Assembly (NCBI GenBank): GCA_018830565.1
Contig: JAHJRX010000070.1
Span: 1-49,507, forward strand
Direction of reading: 5' to 3'
DNA from: a bacterium
Lineage (GTDB): Bacteria > UBA9089 > JAHJRX01
Length of the DNA: 49,507 nt
Shown: one piece after another, positions 9,235-18,142 of the stretch
Position numbering within the stretch: the stretch's first letter is position 1
Layout: each line of letters begins with the position of its first letter
Notes under the pieces: model-generated
What the model saw: the letters and a program-made list of their open reading frames with translations, nothing else
Told to the model about the DNA's origin: nothing
Database searches by the model: none
Translations under genes and position numbers: made by a program

Positions 9235-10590
9235 TTACACTCCAATATATTTCTCAATAACTGCTGAGATGTTTTTAGCTATTTCGGTAATCTCTTCTTG
9301 GCTGTCTCCTTCTACCATTACCCTAGCTAAAGGTTCTGTTCCAGAATATCTTACTAAGATCCTCCCTTTATCAGCTATCCTTTTCTCACTCTCCTTGATT
9401 ATTCTTTCCACCTCGGCTATTTTACTAAATTCAATCCTTTCTCTTACTTTAACATTCACTAATATTTGAGGAAATCGAGTCATAAGAGTAGTAAGTTGTG
9501 AAAGTGGTTTACTCTTTTCTAACATTATCTCTATTAATTTTAAAGCTGAAATAATTCCATCTCCCGCAGAGCTAATATCTCGAAAGATAATGTGCCCTGA
9601 CTGTTCCCCACCAATAAGAGCTTCTTTCTCTATCATCTCTTTTAAGACATAACGATCTCCTACTTTTGTTCTAATAAAATCAATATTTAATTCTTTTAAA
9701 GCTTTTTCTAAGCCAAAATTACTCATCTGGGTAATAATTAATAGATTATTTCTAAGCTTATCCTTTTCTTTTAAATAAGCAGCTACCATTAACATCATAA
9801 AGTCACCATCCACCACCTTTCCTTTTTCATCAACCGCAATTAAGCGATCACCATCACCATCAAAAGAAAGACCAATATCAGCTTTATGTTTTAAAACTTC
9901 TTTACTTACTATTTCAGGATATTGTGAACCACAATTTAAATTAATGTTAGTCCCATTTGGTGAATTATTAATAGGAAAGACTTCACCGCCTAATTCTTTA
10001 AAGAGTAAAGGAGCAACTTCACTTGTCGCTCCATGAGCACAATCAATTACTATCTTTAGCTTATTTAAATCTTTTAATTTAGTAATAGATTTTAAGAACT
10101 TAAGATAAAGACCAGCAGCATCTTTCATCTCTCCAGCATAACCAATTTCTTTTCCGGTAACTTCTTTTTTCACCTTATCGCTTCTTATTTTATTTTCTAT
10201 CTCTTCTTCTATCTCTTCTTCTAATTCATCTAAAAGTTTAAGACCATCCTGGCCAATAATTTTAATACCATTATCAGCCATAGGATTATGAGAAGCAGAA
10301 ATTACCATTCCAGCTCGATAACCTAAACTCTTGGTAAGATAAGCAATCGCTGGAGTAGGCAAAACTCCAACTTTTATACAATTAATACCCCTTGAAGTAA
10401 GTCCAGCTACTAAAGCACTTTCTATCATCTGTCCTGAAATTCTAGTATCTCTACCAATAAGTACTCTTGATCTTTCCTTATCTTTAAAGACAATAGCACA
10501 AGCTTGGGCTATCTTCAAGACTGTCTCTGGATCCATAGGATAAACATTAGCTACTCCTCTTATGCCATCTGTTCCAAATAACTTATTCAT
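9235..10590 (-). CDS. glmM: Phosphoglucosamine mutase
   Basis: GlmM converts glucosamine-6-phosphate to glucosamine-1-phosphate for UDP-GlcNAc synthesis. The protein has 451 residues with the expected four-domain motifs: FGTDGIRG at the N-terminus, the phosphoserine loop SASHNP (Ser 100), the metal loop DGDGDR (244-249), EQSGH for sugar recognition, and RYSGTEP in the phosphate-binding domain. Its ATG overlaps the end of the cdaR-like gene. The cdaA-cdaR-glmM order is a well known conserved block, and in Firmicutes CdaR and GlmM modulate CdaA. Here glmS follows a few genes later. Confidence 0.98.
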   Translation of the reverse strand: MNKLFGTDGIRGVANVYPMDPETVLKIAQACAIVFKDKERSRVLIGRDTRISGQMIESALVAGLTSRGINCIKVGVLPTPAIAYLTKSLGYRAGMVISASHNPMADNGIKIIGQDGLKLLDELEEEIEEEIENKIRSDKVKKEVTGKEIGYAGEMKDAAGLYLKFLKSITKLKDLNKLKIVIDCAHGATSEVAPLLFKELGGEVFPINNSPNGTNINLNCGSQYPEIVSKEVLKHKADIGLSFDGDGDRLIAVDEKGKVVDGDFMMLMVAAYLKEKDKLRNNLLIITQMSNFGLEKALKELNIDFIRTKVGDRYVLKEMIEKEALIGGEQSGHIIFRDISSAGDGIISALKLIEIMLEKSKPLSQLTTLMTRFPQILVNVKVRERIEFSKIAEVERIIKESEKRIADKGRILVRYSGTEPLARVMVEGDSQEEITEIAKNISAVIEKYIGV

Positions 10591-11012
10591 CAGCTTTTAT
10601 TTCCTTCTTCTCTTTCTTTAATAACTTTTTCTTTTAAAGTAACCTTAATATATTCTGGATAAATCTTCTTGATAAAAATATCTGGGGGTCTTACTATCTC
10701 ATAAGGAAATAACCGGTAAGTATAGCTACCCGAAGTCTTCTTAGAAAGACTTAAGGATATCCTAAAGTCTGAAGCCTGACAAGACAGGATATTTTCTCTC
10801 TCCCCTTGGACAGTAATCAATATTTTATCTTCAGAAGTATGACTAATGGACAAATTATTAGAGATGCCCACATAATTTATAGGAATTTTAAAATTTCTAA
10901 CTACTCCTTCCTCAGTGCTTACATATATCCAGAGCAATATACCCACGATTATAGAAAAACATTTTAAACCAATATTCTTAAAAAATAACTCTTTTATTTT
11001 AAAAACCTTCAT
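10590..11012 (-). CDS. YbbR-domain protein, short CdaR-like partner of CdaA
   Basis: The 140-residue protein has one N-terminal membrane helix (about residues 14-31, containing FSIIVGILLWIYVSTEEG) and then a single YbbR-like beta domain (about 40-128). Known CdaR proteins carry up to four YbbR domains outside the membrane and modulate the diadenylate cyclase, so this is a minimal version. Its position between cdaA and glmM is the main support for the CdaR role. The C-terminus is charged. The spacer upstream holds a duplicated cdaA tail, which separates genes that would otherwise be close. Confidence 0.8.
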   Translation of the reverse strand: MKVFKIKELFFKNIGLKCFSIIVGILLWIYVSTEEGVVRNFKIPINYVGISNNLSISHTSEDKILITVQGERENILSCQASDFRISLSLSKKTSGSYTYRLFPYEIVRPPDIFIKKIYPEYIKVTLKEKVIKEREEGNKS

Positions 11013-11022
11013 TGATCTTACT

Positions 11023-11202
11023 CATTTAAAATCCCTGATTTGAACTCTTCTTCTTGAAAAGGAGAAGTATATATAAAAACATCTCTAATAAAGTTTCTTC
11101 TTTAATATTTTTCATTTAAGACCCTGATTTGAACTCTTCTTCTTGAAAAGGAGAAGTATACAAAGAAAGCATCTCTAATAAAGTTTCTTCTTTAATATTT
11201 TT
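11023..11202. repeat. Tandem duplication of the cdaA gene tail (89-90 bp period)
   Basis: The segment from 11113 that holds the cdaA stop and last codons is repeated at 11023-11112. Both copies contain GAACTCTTCTTCTTGAAAAG and CATCTCTAATAAAGTTTCTT. The orphan copy has drifted: it has one extra base near the stop and several substitutions (for example TATATAAAAAC against TACAAAGAAAGC). The stop codon is lost from the original frame in the orphan. Confidence 0.9.
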
Positions 11203-11898
11203 CATTAATTTACCCCCCATCGTTAAAGAGATATAGCCTGTTTCTTCAGAAACAATAATAATTAAAGCATCACTCTCTTCGCTTAATCCTATAGCGGCTC
11301 GATGTCTAGTCCCTAAAGTACTAGGTAGATCTGGATTCTGACTTAAGGGAAGTAAGCAACAAGCCGAAGCAATCTGTCCCCCTCTGATAATAATAGCTCC
11401 ATCATGAAGGGCAGTTCCTGGATGAAAGATAGTCAAGATAAGCTCTACCGAAACTCGACTATCTAATCTTACGCCAGATTCAATATAATTTTTTAAACCC
11501 ATATTTTTCTCAAAGACAATTAAAGCTCCTATTTTCTCCTTAGCTAAAATTGTAACTGCTCTTACTACTTCTTGAATAAACTCTTCTTCACTCTTAAAGA
11601 AGCTTTTTATCCACAATTTCCTTTGTCCCATCTGGGCCAAAGCTTTCCTAACCTCTGGTTGAAAAATAATTACAAAACTTACTAAGCTTATGGTCCAAAA
11701 ATTTCTCATGATCCAGTAAATAGTATTAATATGGTATTGAGAAGAAATATAAAACAAGACAATTAGGACTAAGAATCCTTTCAAGGTTTGCATGGCCCTT
11801 GTTCCTTTAACTAAAACAAATAGCCGATAAACCACAAAGCTAACTATAGAAATATCAACAATATCTATAATACTAATAGAACTTATTAGTTTATACAT
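11116..11898 (-). CDS. cdaA: Diadenylate cyclase CdaA
   Basis: CdaA joins two ATP into the second messenger c-di-AMP at the inner membrane. The 260-residue protein has three N-terminal hydrophobic segments (about residues 10-30, 38-53 and 62-80). The DAC domain carries the catalytic DGA (166-168, in LHDGAIII) and RHR (198-200, in LGTRHRAAIG). It starts 2 bp after folP and is followed by a CdaR-like gene and glmM, the classical CdaA neighbourhood linking c-di-AMP to cell-wall precursor supply. Its 3' tail is duplicated in the downstream spacer. Confidence 0.97.
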   Translation of the reverse strand: MYKLISSISIIDIVDISIVSFVVYRLFVLVKGTRAMQTLKGFLVLIVLFYISSQYHINTIYWIMRNFWTISLVSFVIIFQPEVRKALAQMGQRKLWIKSFFKSEEEFIQEVVRAVTILAKEKIGALIVFEKNMGLKNYIESGVRLDSRVSVELILTIFHPGTALHDGAIIIRGGQIASACCLLPLSQNPDLPSTLGTRHRAAIGLSEESDALIIIVSEETGYISLTMGGKLMKNIKEETLLEMLSLYTSPFQEEEFKSGS

Positions 11899-11900
11899 AA

Positions 11901-13124
11901 TTAAGGTCTAAACTCTAATCCTAATTTTATGGCCTCTACTACTTTTATTACTCTTTTTGTTTCTTTGACATCATGCACCCGAAATAGAGAAGCTCCCTGA
12001 TAAGTAGAAACAGCTACGGAAGCCATCGTCCCTTCTCTTCTTTCTTCTATCTTTTCTCCTGTTGGAAGACCTAAGACATTAGCCAGAAATGATTTACGAG
12101 AAGTTCCTATTGAAATTGGTCTTCCTAAAATCTTAAATTCTTTTAATCTTTTAATAATCTCTAAATTATGAGCTACTGTCTTACCAAATCCAATACCAGG
12201 ATCTATAATAATCTTGTCTTCTGGAACTCCAAACTTGACCGCTTTATTGATACTTTCTCTTAAATAAGTAATGATCTCTAAGATTAGGTCTTCATATTGA
12301 GGATTATATTGCATATTTTCTGGAGTCCCTTTAATATGCATTACAATCACCGGTACCTGGTTTTTAGCCACCACTTCTCCCATCTGGGGATCAAAGTTAA
12401 GACCACTAATATCATTGACCATACTTGCTCCTGCAGCAATAGCCTCTTCAGCTACCTTGGCTCTATAAGTATCTATAGAGATAGGAACTTTTATTCGAGA
12501 AGAAAGCTCCTCAATGACAGGAATCACCCGACTTAATTCCTCTTGGAAATTTATTTCCTTAGAGCCAGGGCGAGTCGATCTTCCTCCAATATCAATAATA
12601 TCAACTCCTTCTTCTACCATTTTTAAAGCATGATCGACTGCTTTTTCTTTTTTTAAGAATTTACCTCCATCTGAAAAAGAATCTGGAGTAACATTTAAGA
12701 TACCCATCAGATAAGTTCTTTTATTTAAAAAGAGGGTATAATCTCTCCAACTTAAGGTAAAATTTTCTTTTTGATAATTATTAATTGTTTTCTTTAATGT
12801 TTGAGCTATTTGAGGAAGTTTAAAATATTGGCCTTCTAATTTAGAAACAAGCTTTTGGTATATCTTTAAGTTTCCTAAAAGCAAAATTTGGTAGTCCTGA
12901 GGAAAAAAGTTAAAAATCTTTCTCGGTAAGGCAACGTCTCCTCCCAAGGAAAGCATCTCTTGCTTTAAAATTAAAGCCTCTCTAAGTCCTACTTGAGGTA
13001 ATTTAAGAACCAGGGATAAAGACTTAGGAGCCATAAGAGAAATTCCTTGATTATCTACCCCTATCTTCTCCATCTCTCTTTGAATATCAAGAATATTATC
13101 TAATTCTAAAACTTGAACTTCCAT
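11901..13124 (-). CDS. folP: Dihydropteroate synthase with N-terminal extension
   Basis: FolP condenses p-aminobenzoate with 6-hydroxymethyl-dihydropterin pyrophosphate to dihydropteroate. The catalytic TIM barrel begins at about residue 138 with MGILNVTPDSFSDGG. It continues with DIGGRSTRPGS, PISIDTYRAKVAEEA, MVNDISGL, IIDPGIGFGK and SIGTSRKSFL, all pterin or phosphate binding motifs. At 407 residues it is about 130 longer than the usual enzyme. The extra N-terminal part has no motif I recognise. Comparable long forms occur in some anaerobic bacteria. It follows folE by 6 bp and precedes cdaA by 2 bp, so folate and c-di-AMP genes share a transcript. Confidence 0.96.
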   Translation of the reverse strand: MEVQVLELDNILDIQREMEKIGVDNQGISLMAPKSLSLVLKLPQVGLREALILKQEMLSLGGDVALPRKIFNFFPQDYQILLLGNLKIYQKLVSKLEGQYFKLPQIAQTLKKTINNYQKENFTLSWRDYTLFLNKRTYLMGILNVTPDSFSDGGKFLKKEKAVDHALKMVEEGVDIIDIGGRSTRPGSKEINFQEELSRVIPVIEELSSRIKVPISIDTYRAKVAEEAIAAGASMVNDISGLNFDPQMGEVVAKNQVPVIVMHIKGTPENMQYNPQYEDLILEIITYLRESINKAVKFGVPEDKIIIDPGIGFGKTVAHNLEIIKRLKEFKILGRPISIGTSRKSFLANVLGLPTGEKIEERREGTMASVAVSTYQGASLFRVHDVKETKRVIKVVEAIKLGLEFRP

Positions 13125-13130
13125 TAGTTC

Positions 13131-13712
13131 TTACTTGTTTTTAATAATAGCCAAGGCCTCAGCTCTAGTAGCTTCATTTTTAAAAGCTCCTCTCACTGCA
13201 GATGTTACCGTAATAGAACCTGGCTTTCTTACTCCTCTCATGGTCATGCAAAGATGTTCTGCTTCTACCATAACTAATACCCCATGTGGTCTTAATACTT
13301 TCATCAATAAATCGGCTATCTCGGTAGTAAATCGTTCTTGAAGCTGTAGTCTCTTAGCCGATATTTCTACTACTCTAACTAATTTACTTAGCCCGGTAAT
13401 TCTCCCTTCTTTAGGTAAATAAGCGACATGTGTTTTTCCATGAAAAGGTAAGAAATGATGTTCACAGATAGAATAAAATGATATATCTTTTACTAAGATC
13501 ATCTCTTCGTGAGTATCAGGTAAATAAATCTCTAATTCCTTGGCCAAATTTTTATTAATGCCACTAAAAATCTCCTCGTAAGCATCAGCTACTCTCTCGG
13601 GAGTCTTGACTAATCCTTTACGATTAGGGTCATCTCCTATCGCTTCAATAATCATGGTTATTGCTTTCTTAATCTTTTCTTTATCCACTTCTTTATCCAC
13701 TTCTTTATCCAC
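13131..13712 (-). CDS. folE: GTP cyclohydrolase I
   Basis: FolE opens GTP to 7,8-dihydroneopterin triphosphate, the first step of folate synthesis. The protein has 193 residues. The zinc site is Cys83 and His86 ([12 protein letters not shown]) and Cys155 (EHLCMTMRG); RLQLQERFT is the other signature. The first codons are a 12-bp tandem repeat encoding [12 protein letters not shown], which yields three in-frame GTG codons at 13712, 13700 and 13688. The first is preferred because AAAGGGA lies about 7 nt upstream, overlapping the stop of the previous gene. It lies directly upstream of folP. Confidence 0.97.
   Translation of the reverse strand: MDKEVDKEVDKEKIKKAITMIIEAIGDDPNRKGLVKTPERVADAYEEIFSGINKNLAKELEIYLPDTHEEMILVKDISFYSICEHHFLPFHGKTHVAYLPKEGRITGLSKLVRVVEISAKRLQLQERFTTEIADLLMKVLRPHGVLVMVEAEHLCMTMRGVRKPGSITVTSAVRGAFKNEATRAEALAIIKNK
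13681..13712. repeat. 12-bp tandem repeat at the folE start
   Basis: The unit CTTTATCCACTT recurs about two and a half times and encodes repeated V-D-K-E. Each unit carries a GTG that could act as start codon, so repeat copy number would change the N-terminus without shifting frame. Confidence 0.85.
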
Positions 13713-13716
13713 AAAT

Positions 13717-15135
13717 TTATCCCTTTATAAAATCATCACTTACTTTTATTAACCGTTGTAACTTTTCCAAATTATCTGTCTCTAGATAACATCTTACTAC
13801 TGGCTCGGTTCCTGAAGGCCGAATCATTATCCAGCTACCTTCTTCTAAGATAAACTTAAAACCATCACCCCCAACTTCTTTTACTTTAAGACCAGCAAAA
13901 TTTAAAGGTGGATTATTCTTTAATCTTCTTAAAACTTTTTCTTTCTCTTCTTCGCTGAGATGATAATTTAACCTTTTATTGATAAAAGTTCCTACTTCTT
14001 GGTATAGTTCATTTAATATTTCAGTCAGAGATTTTTTGTTTAAAGCTACCATTTCTGCTACTAATAAACAAGCTAAGATGCCATCTTTCTCTGGAACATG
14101 ATCTTTTATAGTCAAACCCCCACTCTCTTCTGCTCCAATGACGATCTCTTCTCTCTCCATTACTTCTGCTACATATTTAAAGCCAACTGGCGTCTCAATT
14201 ATCTTTCTTCCCTGCTTTTTAGCAATCGCATCTACCATATGAGTAGTAGCTACACTTCTTACGGCTACTCCTTGCCATCCTCGAGTCTTTAAAAGATAGT
14301 TATAAAGCAAGGAGATTATATAATTAGCACCTATATATCTTCCTCCTTGATCAACGATACCAAAACGATCTGCATCTCCATCTGTAGCTAAACCTAAATG
14401 AGCACCACTATCTTTTACTTTCTGGATTAAGGTAGTCACATTTTCTTCTGCTGGTTCTGGGGACAAGCCTCCAAAATAAGGATCTCGAAAATTATGGAGC
14501 ACTTCTACTTGGCAACCGGCTTTTTTTAATAGATAATCTAAATAACCTTGGCCTGTTCCCCACATATTATCTACAATCAGCTTTAAGTTAGCTTTAGTTA
14601 TCATCTCTAAATCTACAATTTCTTTTATCCTCTCTAAGTAAGAATTTCGAGGATCTATCATCTCAATAAGTTTTCTTTCTTTTCCTTCTTTTAAAGAAGA
14701 TAATTGCTTGACTTGGGTTAAATTTAAGATCTTCGCCTTTTCAGTAATCCAATTAGTAGTAGAAGGTAATGCTGGGCCACCATTAGAAGATGAAAATTTA
14801 ATCCCTTGATATTCAGGAGGATTATGACTAGCGGTAAAGTTAATTCCTCCACTTAACTTTTTTCTTATTACTTCAAAAGAAATAACGGGAGTAGGCACAT
14901 CCCTACTTGAAAGAAAAACAGGAATATCATTACCAGCTAAGACTAAAGCCGCTACCTCAGCAAATTTCTCCGCCATGAATCGAGTATCATAACCTACTAT
15001 TATTCCTTTTTGATCTTCTTTCTTTTCTTTCAAGTAATTACTAATAGCTTGAGTAACAATCTTTACCTTGTCAAAAGTAAAATCCTCAGCCATTACTGCT
15101 CGCCAACCAGAAGTTCCAAAAGTTATCTCTCCCAT
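13717..15135 (-). CDS. Phosphohexomutase (phosphoglucomutase/phosphomannomutase family)
   Basis: This enzyme interconverts hexose-6-phosphate and hexose-1-phosphate. The 472-residue protein shows all four family motifs: [10 protein letters not shown], the catalytic serine loop TASHNP (Ser 103), the metal loop DGDADR and the phosphate-binding RPSGTEP. The family covers phosphoglucomutase, phosphomannomutase and dual enzymes, so the preferred sugar cannot be read from these motifs. The neighbouring sugar nucleotidyltransferase and the PMI-type cupin make mannose-1-phosphate a plausible product. The ribosome site of folE overlaps its stop, so the two are cotranscribed. Confidence 0.93.
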   Translation of the reverse strand: MGEITFGTSGWRAVMAEDFTFDKVKIVTQAISNYLKEKKEDQKGIIVGYDTRFMAEKFAEVAALVLAGNDIPVFLSSRDVPTPVISFEVIRKKLSGGINFTASHNPPEYQGIKFSSSNGGPALPSTTNWITEKAKILNLTQVKQLSSLKEGKERKLIEMIDPRNSYLERIKEIVDLEMITKANLKLIVDNMWGTGQGYLDYLLKKAGCQVEVLHNFRDPYFGGLSPEPAEENVTTLIQKVKDSGAHLGLATDGDADRFGIVDQGGRYIGANYIISLLYNYLLKTRGWQGVAVRSVATTHMVDAIAKKQGRKIIETPVGFKYVAEVMEREEIVIGAEESGGLTIKDHVPEKDGILACLLVAEMVALNKKSLTEILNELYQEVGTFINKRLNYHLSEEEKEKVLRRLKNNPPLNFAGLKVKEVGGDGFKFILEEGSWIMIRPSGTEPVVRCYLETDNLEKLQRLIKVSDDFIKG

Positions 15136-15550
15136 AAGTTATTCTCCTATCTATTCTCTTATACTCTCTTATACCAAGCTTTTATACCAAATTACAATTA
15201 AAGGGTCATTGCGAGCAAATCAAATCAATCACCTTCTCCGTTGAAATTACTTCGTTGCTTCGCTCCTTGCCATGACAAATAAGTTTATTTTTGAAGGCAA
15301 CTTAGGATTAAATCATTGCCTTGATCTTTTTACATGTTTATTCGGCTATGACATAAATTAAATATTATTCTTTGAAGGCAACTTAGGATTAAATTATTGC
15401 CTTGATCTTTTTACATGTTTATTCGGCTATGACATAAATTAAATATTATTCTTTGAAGGCAACTTAGGATTAAATCATTGCCTTGATCTTTTTACATGTT
15501 TATTCGGCTATGACATAAATTAAATATTATTCTTTGAAGGCAACTTAGGA
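15136..15550. other. Gene-free interval with two kinds of repeat
   Basis: This 415-bp spacer between the nucleotidyltransferase and phosphohexomutase genes holds a degenerate GTCATTGCGAG-type palindrome (15205-15276) and three orphan 81-bp tail units (15291-15533). No open reading frame in it looks genuine and I see no clear promoter or intrinsic terminator. Confidence 0.8.
15205..15276. repeat. Degenerate GTCATTGCGAG-type palindromic repeat
   Basis: The element begins GTCATTGCGAGC and ends GCTCCTTGCCATGAC, which are imperfect inverted copies. The right half ACTTCGTTGCTTCGCTCCTT matches the common interspersed palindrome that ends in CGCTTCGCTCCTCGCAATGAC in many unrelated bacterial genomes. 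This copy is decayed. It could form a long hairpin in RNA, but no T-run follows. Confidence 0.75.
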
Positions 15551-15571
15551 TTAAATCATGGCCTTGATCTT
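15291..15571. repeat. 81-bp tandem repeat of the nucleotidyltransferase gene tail (three units plus the gene end)
   Basis: Units start at 15291, 15372, 15453 and 15534, an exact 81-bp period. The fourth, partial unit is the real gene end with the stop at 15551-15553. The three orphan units each contain the codons for KIKAMI and the stop, and are nearly identical (for example AAATTATTGCC against AAATCATTGCC). Each unit has AAGGCAA and TTGCCTT as inverted arms around the stop codon, so the array could form a row of hairpins. Confidence 0.95.
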
Positions 15572-18022
15572 ATCGATATATTTATAAACTAAGTTCTTAG
15601 CGTTCTCCACGGAATTTGATTCTGCATAAATATGAAAAATTTGGCTATCTGAGTCAGGAATTAAGAGAACCCAATCTTCCTGATGGTAGACCTTAATTCC
15701 ATCAATAAGCTCTACTTTTTCATTCTTAGTAAGTTCAATTAATTCTCGCATTATCCTTCCTTTTGCCTCCCAAGGACAAGGTATCTTCTCGTGAGCAATA
15801 AAGAAAGGCGGGATAGAGTCTACTAATTCACTCAACTTGATATTTCTTTTAGCCATAAGCTCTAAAATCTTTATGGCGGTGAACATAGCATCAAAAGCTG
15901 GTTGAAATTGAGGAAAGATAAAGCCGCCGGCGCCATTTCCCACCATCATAATATCTTTTTCTTCCATCATTGCCCTTGGGGCAGTTTTGGTCCTTTTTAC
16001 TTTTTGGACTAACTTTTCTACTACCCGGGTTATATTTACTGGTACAGCGATATTAACTTCGGGACAAGTTTGAGCTAAAAGATAAGAAACCAAGACTAAA
16101 GCAAAACTATCAGGTAAAATTCTCCCTTTATTATCCACAATAAAAATACGTTCTGCTTCAAAATCAAACATAAAGCCCAAGTCAGCCTTAAGAGTAATAA
16201 CAATATTTGATAATTGCTGTAAAAAGACATTAACATCAACTTTGCCTGTTTTTTCTATATCCACATAGGAGTTTATAGTTAAAACTTCACAATTAAGATT
16301 ACTAACTACAGAAGGAAAGACCACTGAAGCTCCTCCATATCCATAATCTATAACGATCTTAAATCCTCTCTGAGAAATTAAATCATCATTAATCTTGCTC
16401 AAGAGCCCTTCCTTGTAATATTCTACCATGCGATATGGAAAAGTAAGTTCTCCTGTTTCTTTAATTTCCGCTCTCCTGAAGTCTTCCCTGAAAAAGAGCT
16501 GTTCGATGGCCTTTTCTTTCTTTGAAGATAAATCTAATCCATTAGCATCAAAGAAACTAATTTCTAAATATTCTAGATGATGAGGAGCTCTCTTGACGTG
16601 AACACCTCCTTGTTCTTCAGAAGCTCCAATTTGATAACGAGCTACCGGTAAGGGAATAGCTCCTACATCATGAACATTTACGCCGGTAGAAAGAACACCG
16701 GACATGAAAGCTCGATTAATCATTCGAGAAGCTTTGTGTTGATCTCTACTCGTAATTATGGTACTGCCTTTAGCAAAAGTAGCCCCATAAGCCGCTCCTA
16801 ATTTAGAAGCAAATTCCGGGGTAAGTTCTACATTGGCTAATCCTACTACTCCATACTTTCCAAATAAAGATTTGGACCAACGTTCTCCCCAAACCAAGCT
16901 ACTCATTAAAGTAGCTCCATCTTCAACTATTTTATGGGGCCAGATCTTTACTCCCTCTTTCAAGGAAGCCCCTTTTCCAACTTTACATCCATCACTGACT
17001 AAAGCTTTTTCCTCTAAATAAGCATTATCTAATATTTGGGAATTTTTACTGACTATATTTCCCCGAAGTTCTCCATGACGACCAATCTTGACATTATCCC
17101 AGATAATACTATTAGTAATACTGGTATTATCTTCTACCACGCAGTTATTTCCTAAGATTACATTCCTTAGCTTTACTTTTTCCCCAATCTTGCATCTTTT
17201 GCCAATAATTACTCCTTCTGTATATTCAACGGTCTTAGAAATTTCACATTCTTCATCTATCCAAACTTCTTTTCCAATATAATTTTGTCTTTTCCCTGAA
17301 ATATTAATATTAATCTTACCTTTAAATATATCAAAACGAGCTTGTTGATATTCTTCTAAATTCCCAATATCTTTCCAATACCCCTGAACTACACACCCAT
17401 ACAACTCTTCCTTTTTACTTAAAAGGAGGGGAAATAAATCTTTACTAAAATCAAACTCTTTATCCTTAGGAATATACTTTAAGACCTCTGGATGTAAAAT
17501 ATATATTCCTGTATTGATGGTATCACTAAAGACTTCACCCCAACTTGGCTTTTCTAAAAATCTTAAAATTTTTCCTCTCTCATCTGTAATTACAATTCCA
17601 TAAGCAAGAGGATCAGTTACTCGCGTCAAAACAATAGTCGCTAAAGATTTTCTCTCTTGATGAAAAGAAATAATCGTTTCTAAATTAAAATCTGTTAAAA
17701 CATCTCCACTAATAATGATAAAAGGTTCTTCCTTTAAATATTCTTCAGAGTTTTTAACACTTCCTGCTGTTCCAAAATCTTGGATAGCTGAAACATAGGA
17801 CATATTTACCCCAAAATTACGGCCATCTTTAAAATAGTCTTGAATAATTTCAGGTTGGTAATAAAGAATAGAAACAATATCAGTAATTCCATAATTCTTA
17901 AGAAGTCTAATAATATGTTCCATTACCGGAACATTAACGATAGGCACCATAGGTTTAGGAATATTACAAGTCAGAGGACGTAATCGCGTTCCAAAGCCTC
18001 CAGCCATAATTACTCCTTTCAT
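15551..18022 (-). CDS. Fused sugar-1-phosphate nucleotidyltransferase / beta-helix / degenerate phosphohexomutase
   Basis: Residues 1 to about 235 are a nucleotidyltransferase with GGFGTRLRPLT, most like GDP-mannose or glucose-1-phosphate pyrophosphorylases. About residues 250-370 are left-handed beta-helix repeats. About 375-823 have the phosphohexomutase fold. The mutase part has lost its catalytic motifs: the phosphoserine loop TASHNP is replaced by KRAPHHLEYLE, the metal loop DGDGDR by DFEAER, and the RPSGTEP loop by PDSDSQIFHIYAESNS. Similar fusions with a degenerate mutase domain are known in cyanobacteria and other phyla. The mutase part is probably structural or regulatory. The adjacent intact phosphohexomutase would supply the sugar-1-phosphate. 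The 3' end is tandemly duplicated downstream. Confidence 0.88.
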   Translation of the reverse strand: MKGVIMAGGFGTRLRPLTCNIPKPMVPIVNVPVMEHIIRLLKNYGITDIVSILYYQPEIIQDYFKDGRNFGVNMSYVSAIQDFGTAGSVKNSEEYLKEEPFIIISGDVLTDFNLETIISFHQERKSLATIVLTRVTDPLAYGIVITDERGKILRFLEKPSWGEVFSDTINTGIYILHPEVLKYIPKDKEFDFSKDLFPLLLSKKEELYGCVVQGYWKDIGNLEEYQQARFDIFKGKININISGKRQNYIGKEVWIDEECEISKTVEYTEGVIIGKRCKIGEKVKLRNVILGNNCVVEDNTSITNSIIWDNVKIGRHGELRGNIVSKNSQILDNAYLEEKALVSDGCKVGKGASLKEGVKIWPHKIVEDGATLMSSLVWGERWSKSLFGKYGVVGLANVELTPEFASKLGAAYGATFAKGSTIITSRDQHKASRMINRAFMSGVLSTGVNVHDVGAIPLPVARYQIGASEEQGGVHVKRAPHHLEYLEISFFDANGLDLSSKKEKAIEQLFFREDFRRAEIKETGELTFPYRMVEYYKEGLLSKINDDLISQRGFKIVIDYGYGGASVVFPSVVSNLNCEVLTINSYVDIEKTGKVDVNVFLQQLSNIVITLKADLGFMFDFEAERIFIVDNKGRILPDSFALVLVSYLLAQTCPEVNIAVPVNITRVVEKLVQKVKRTKTAPRAMMEEKDIMMVGNGAGGFIFPQFQPAFDAMFTAIKILELMAKRNIKLSELVDSIPPFFIAHEKIPCPWEAKGRIMRELIELTKNEKVELIDGIKVYHQEDWVLLIPDSDSQIFHIYAESNSVENAKNLVYKYIDKIKAMI

Positions 18023-18087
18023 AAATCTTCCCTCCCTTTTAAAATTATTACCATAATTTTATAATTTAAATCTTATTTTCCTTCTCA

Positions 18088-18107
18088 TTGCCTAAGAGAT
18101 TAGGCAA
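18088..18107. other. Small perfect hairpin between rsmA and the nucleotidyltransferase gene
   Basis: TTGCCTAA, loop GAGA, TTAGGCAA forms an 8-bp perfect stem in the 120-bp spacer after rsmA. No T-run follows on the minus strand, so it is not a typical intrinsic terminator. It could be an RNA processing or pausing site. Confidence 0.5.
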
Positions 18108-18142
18108 AATACCAATTCAAAAAACATCTCTTCCTTAGATAA

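Noticed and set aside
15291-15571. CRISPR-like appearance of regular repeats
   Set aside because: The 81-bp units are directly adjacent with no unique spacers, and they contain the end of the neighbouring gene. This is a tandem duplication, not a CRISPR array.
18088-18107. Intrinsic terminator after rsmA
   Set aside because: The stem is perfect, but no T-run follows on the minus strand.
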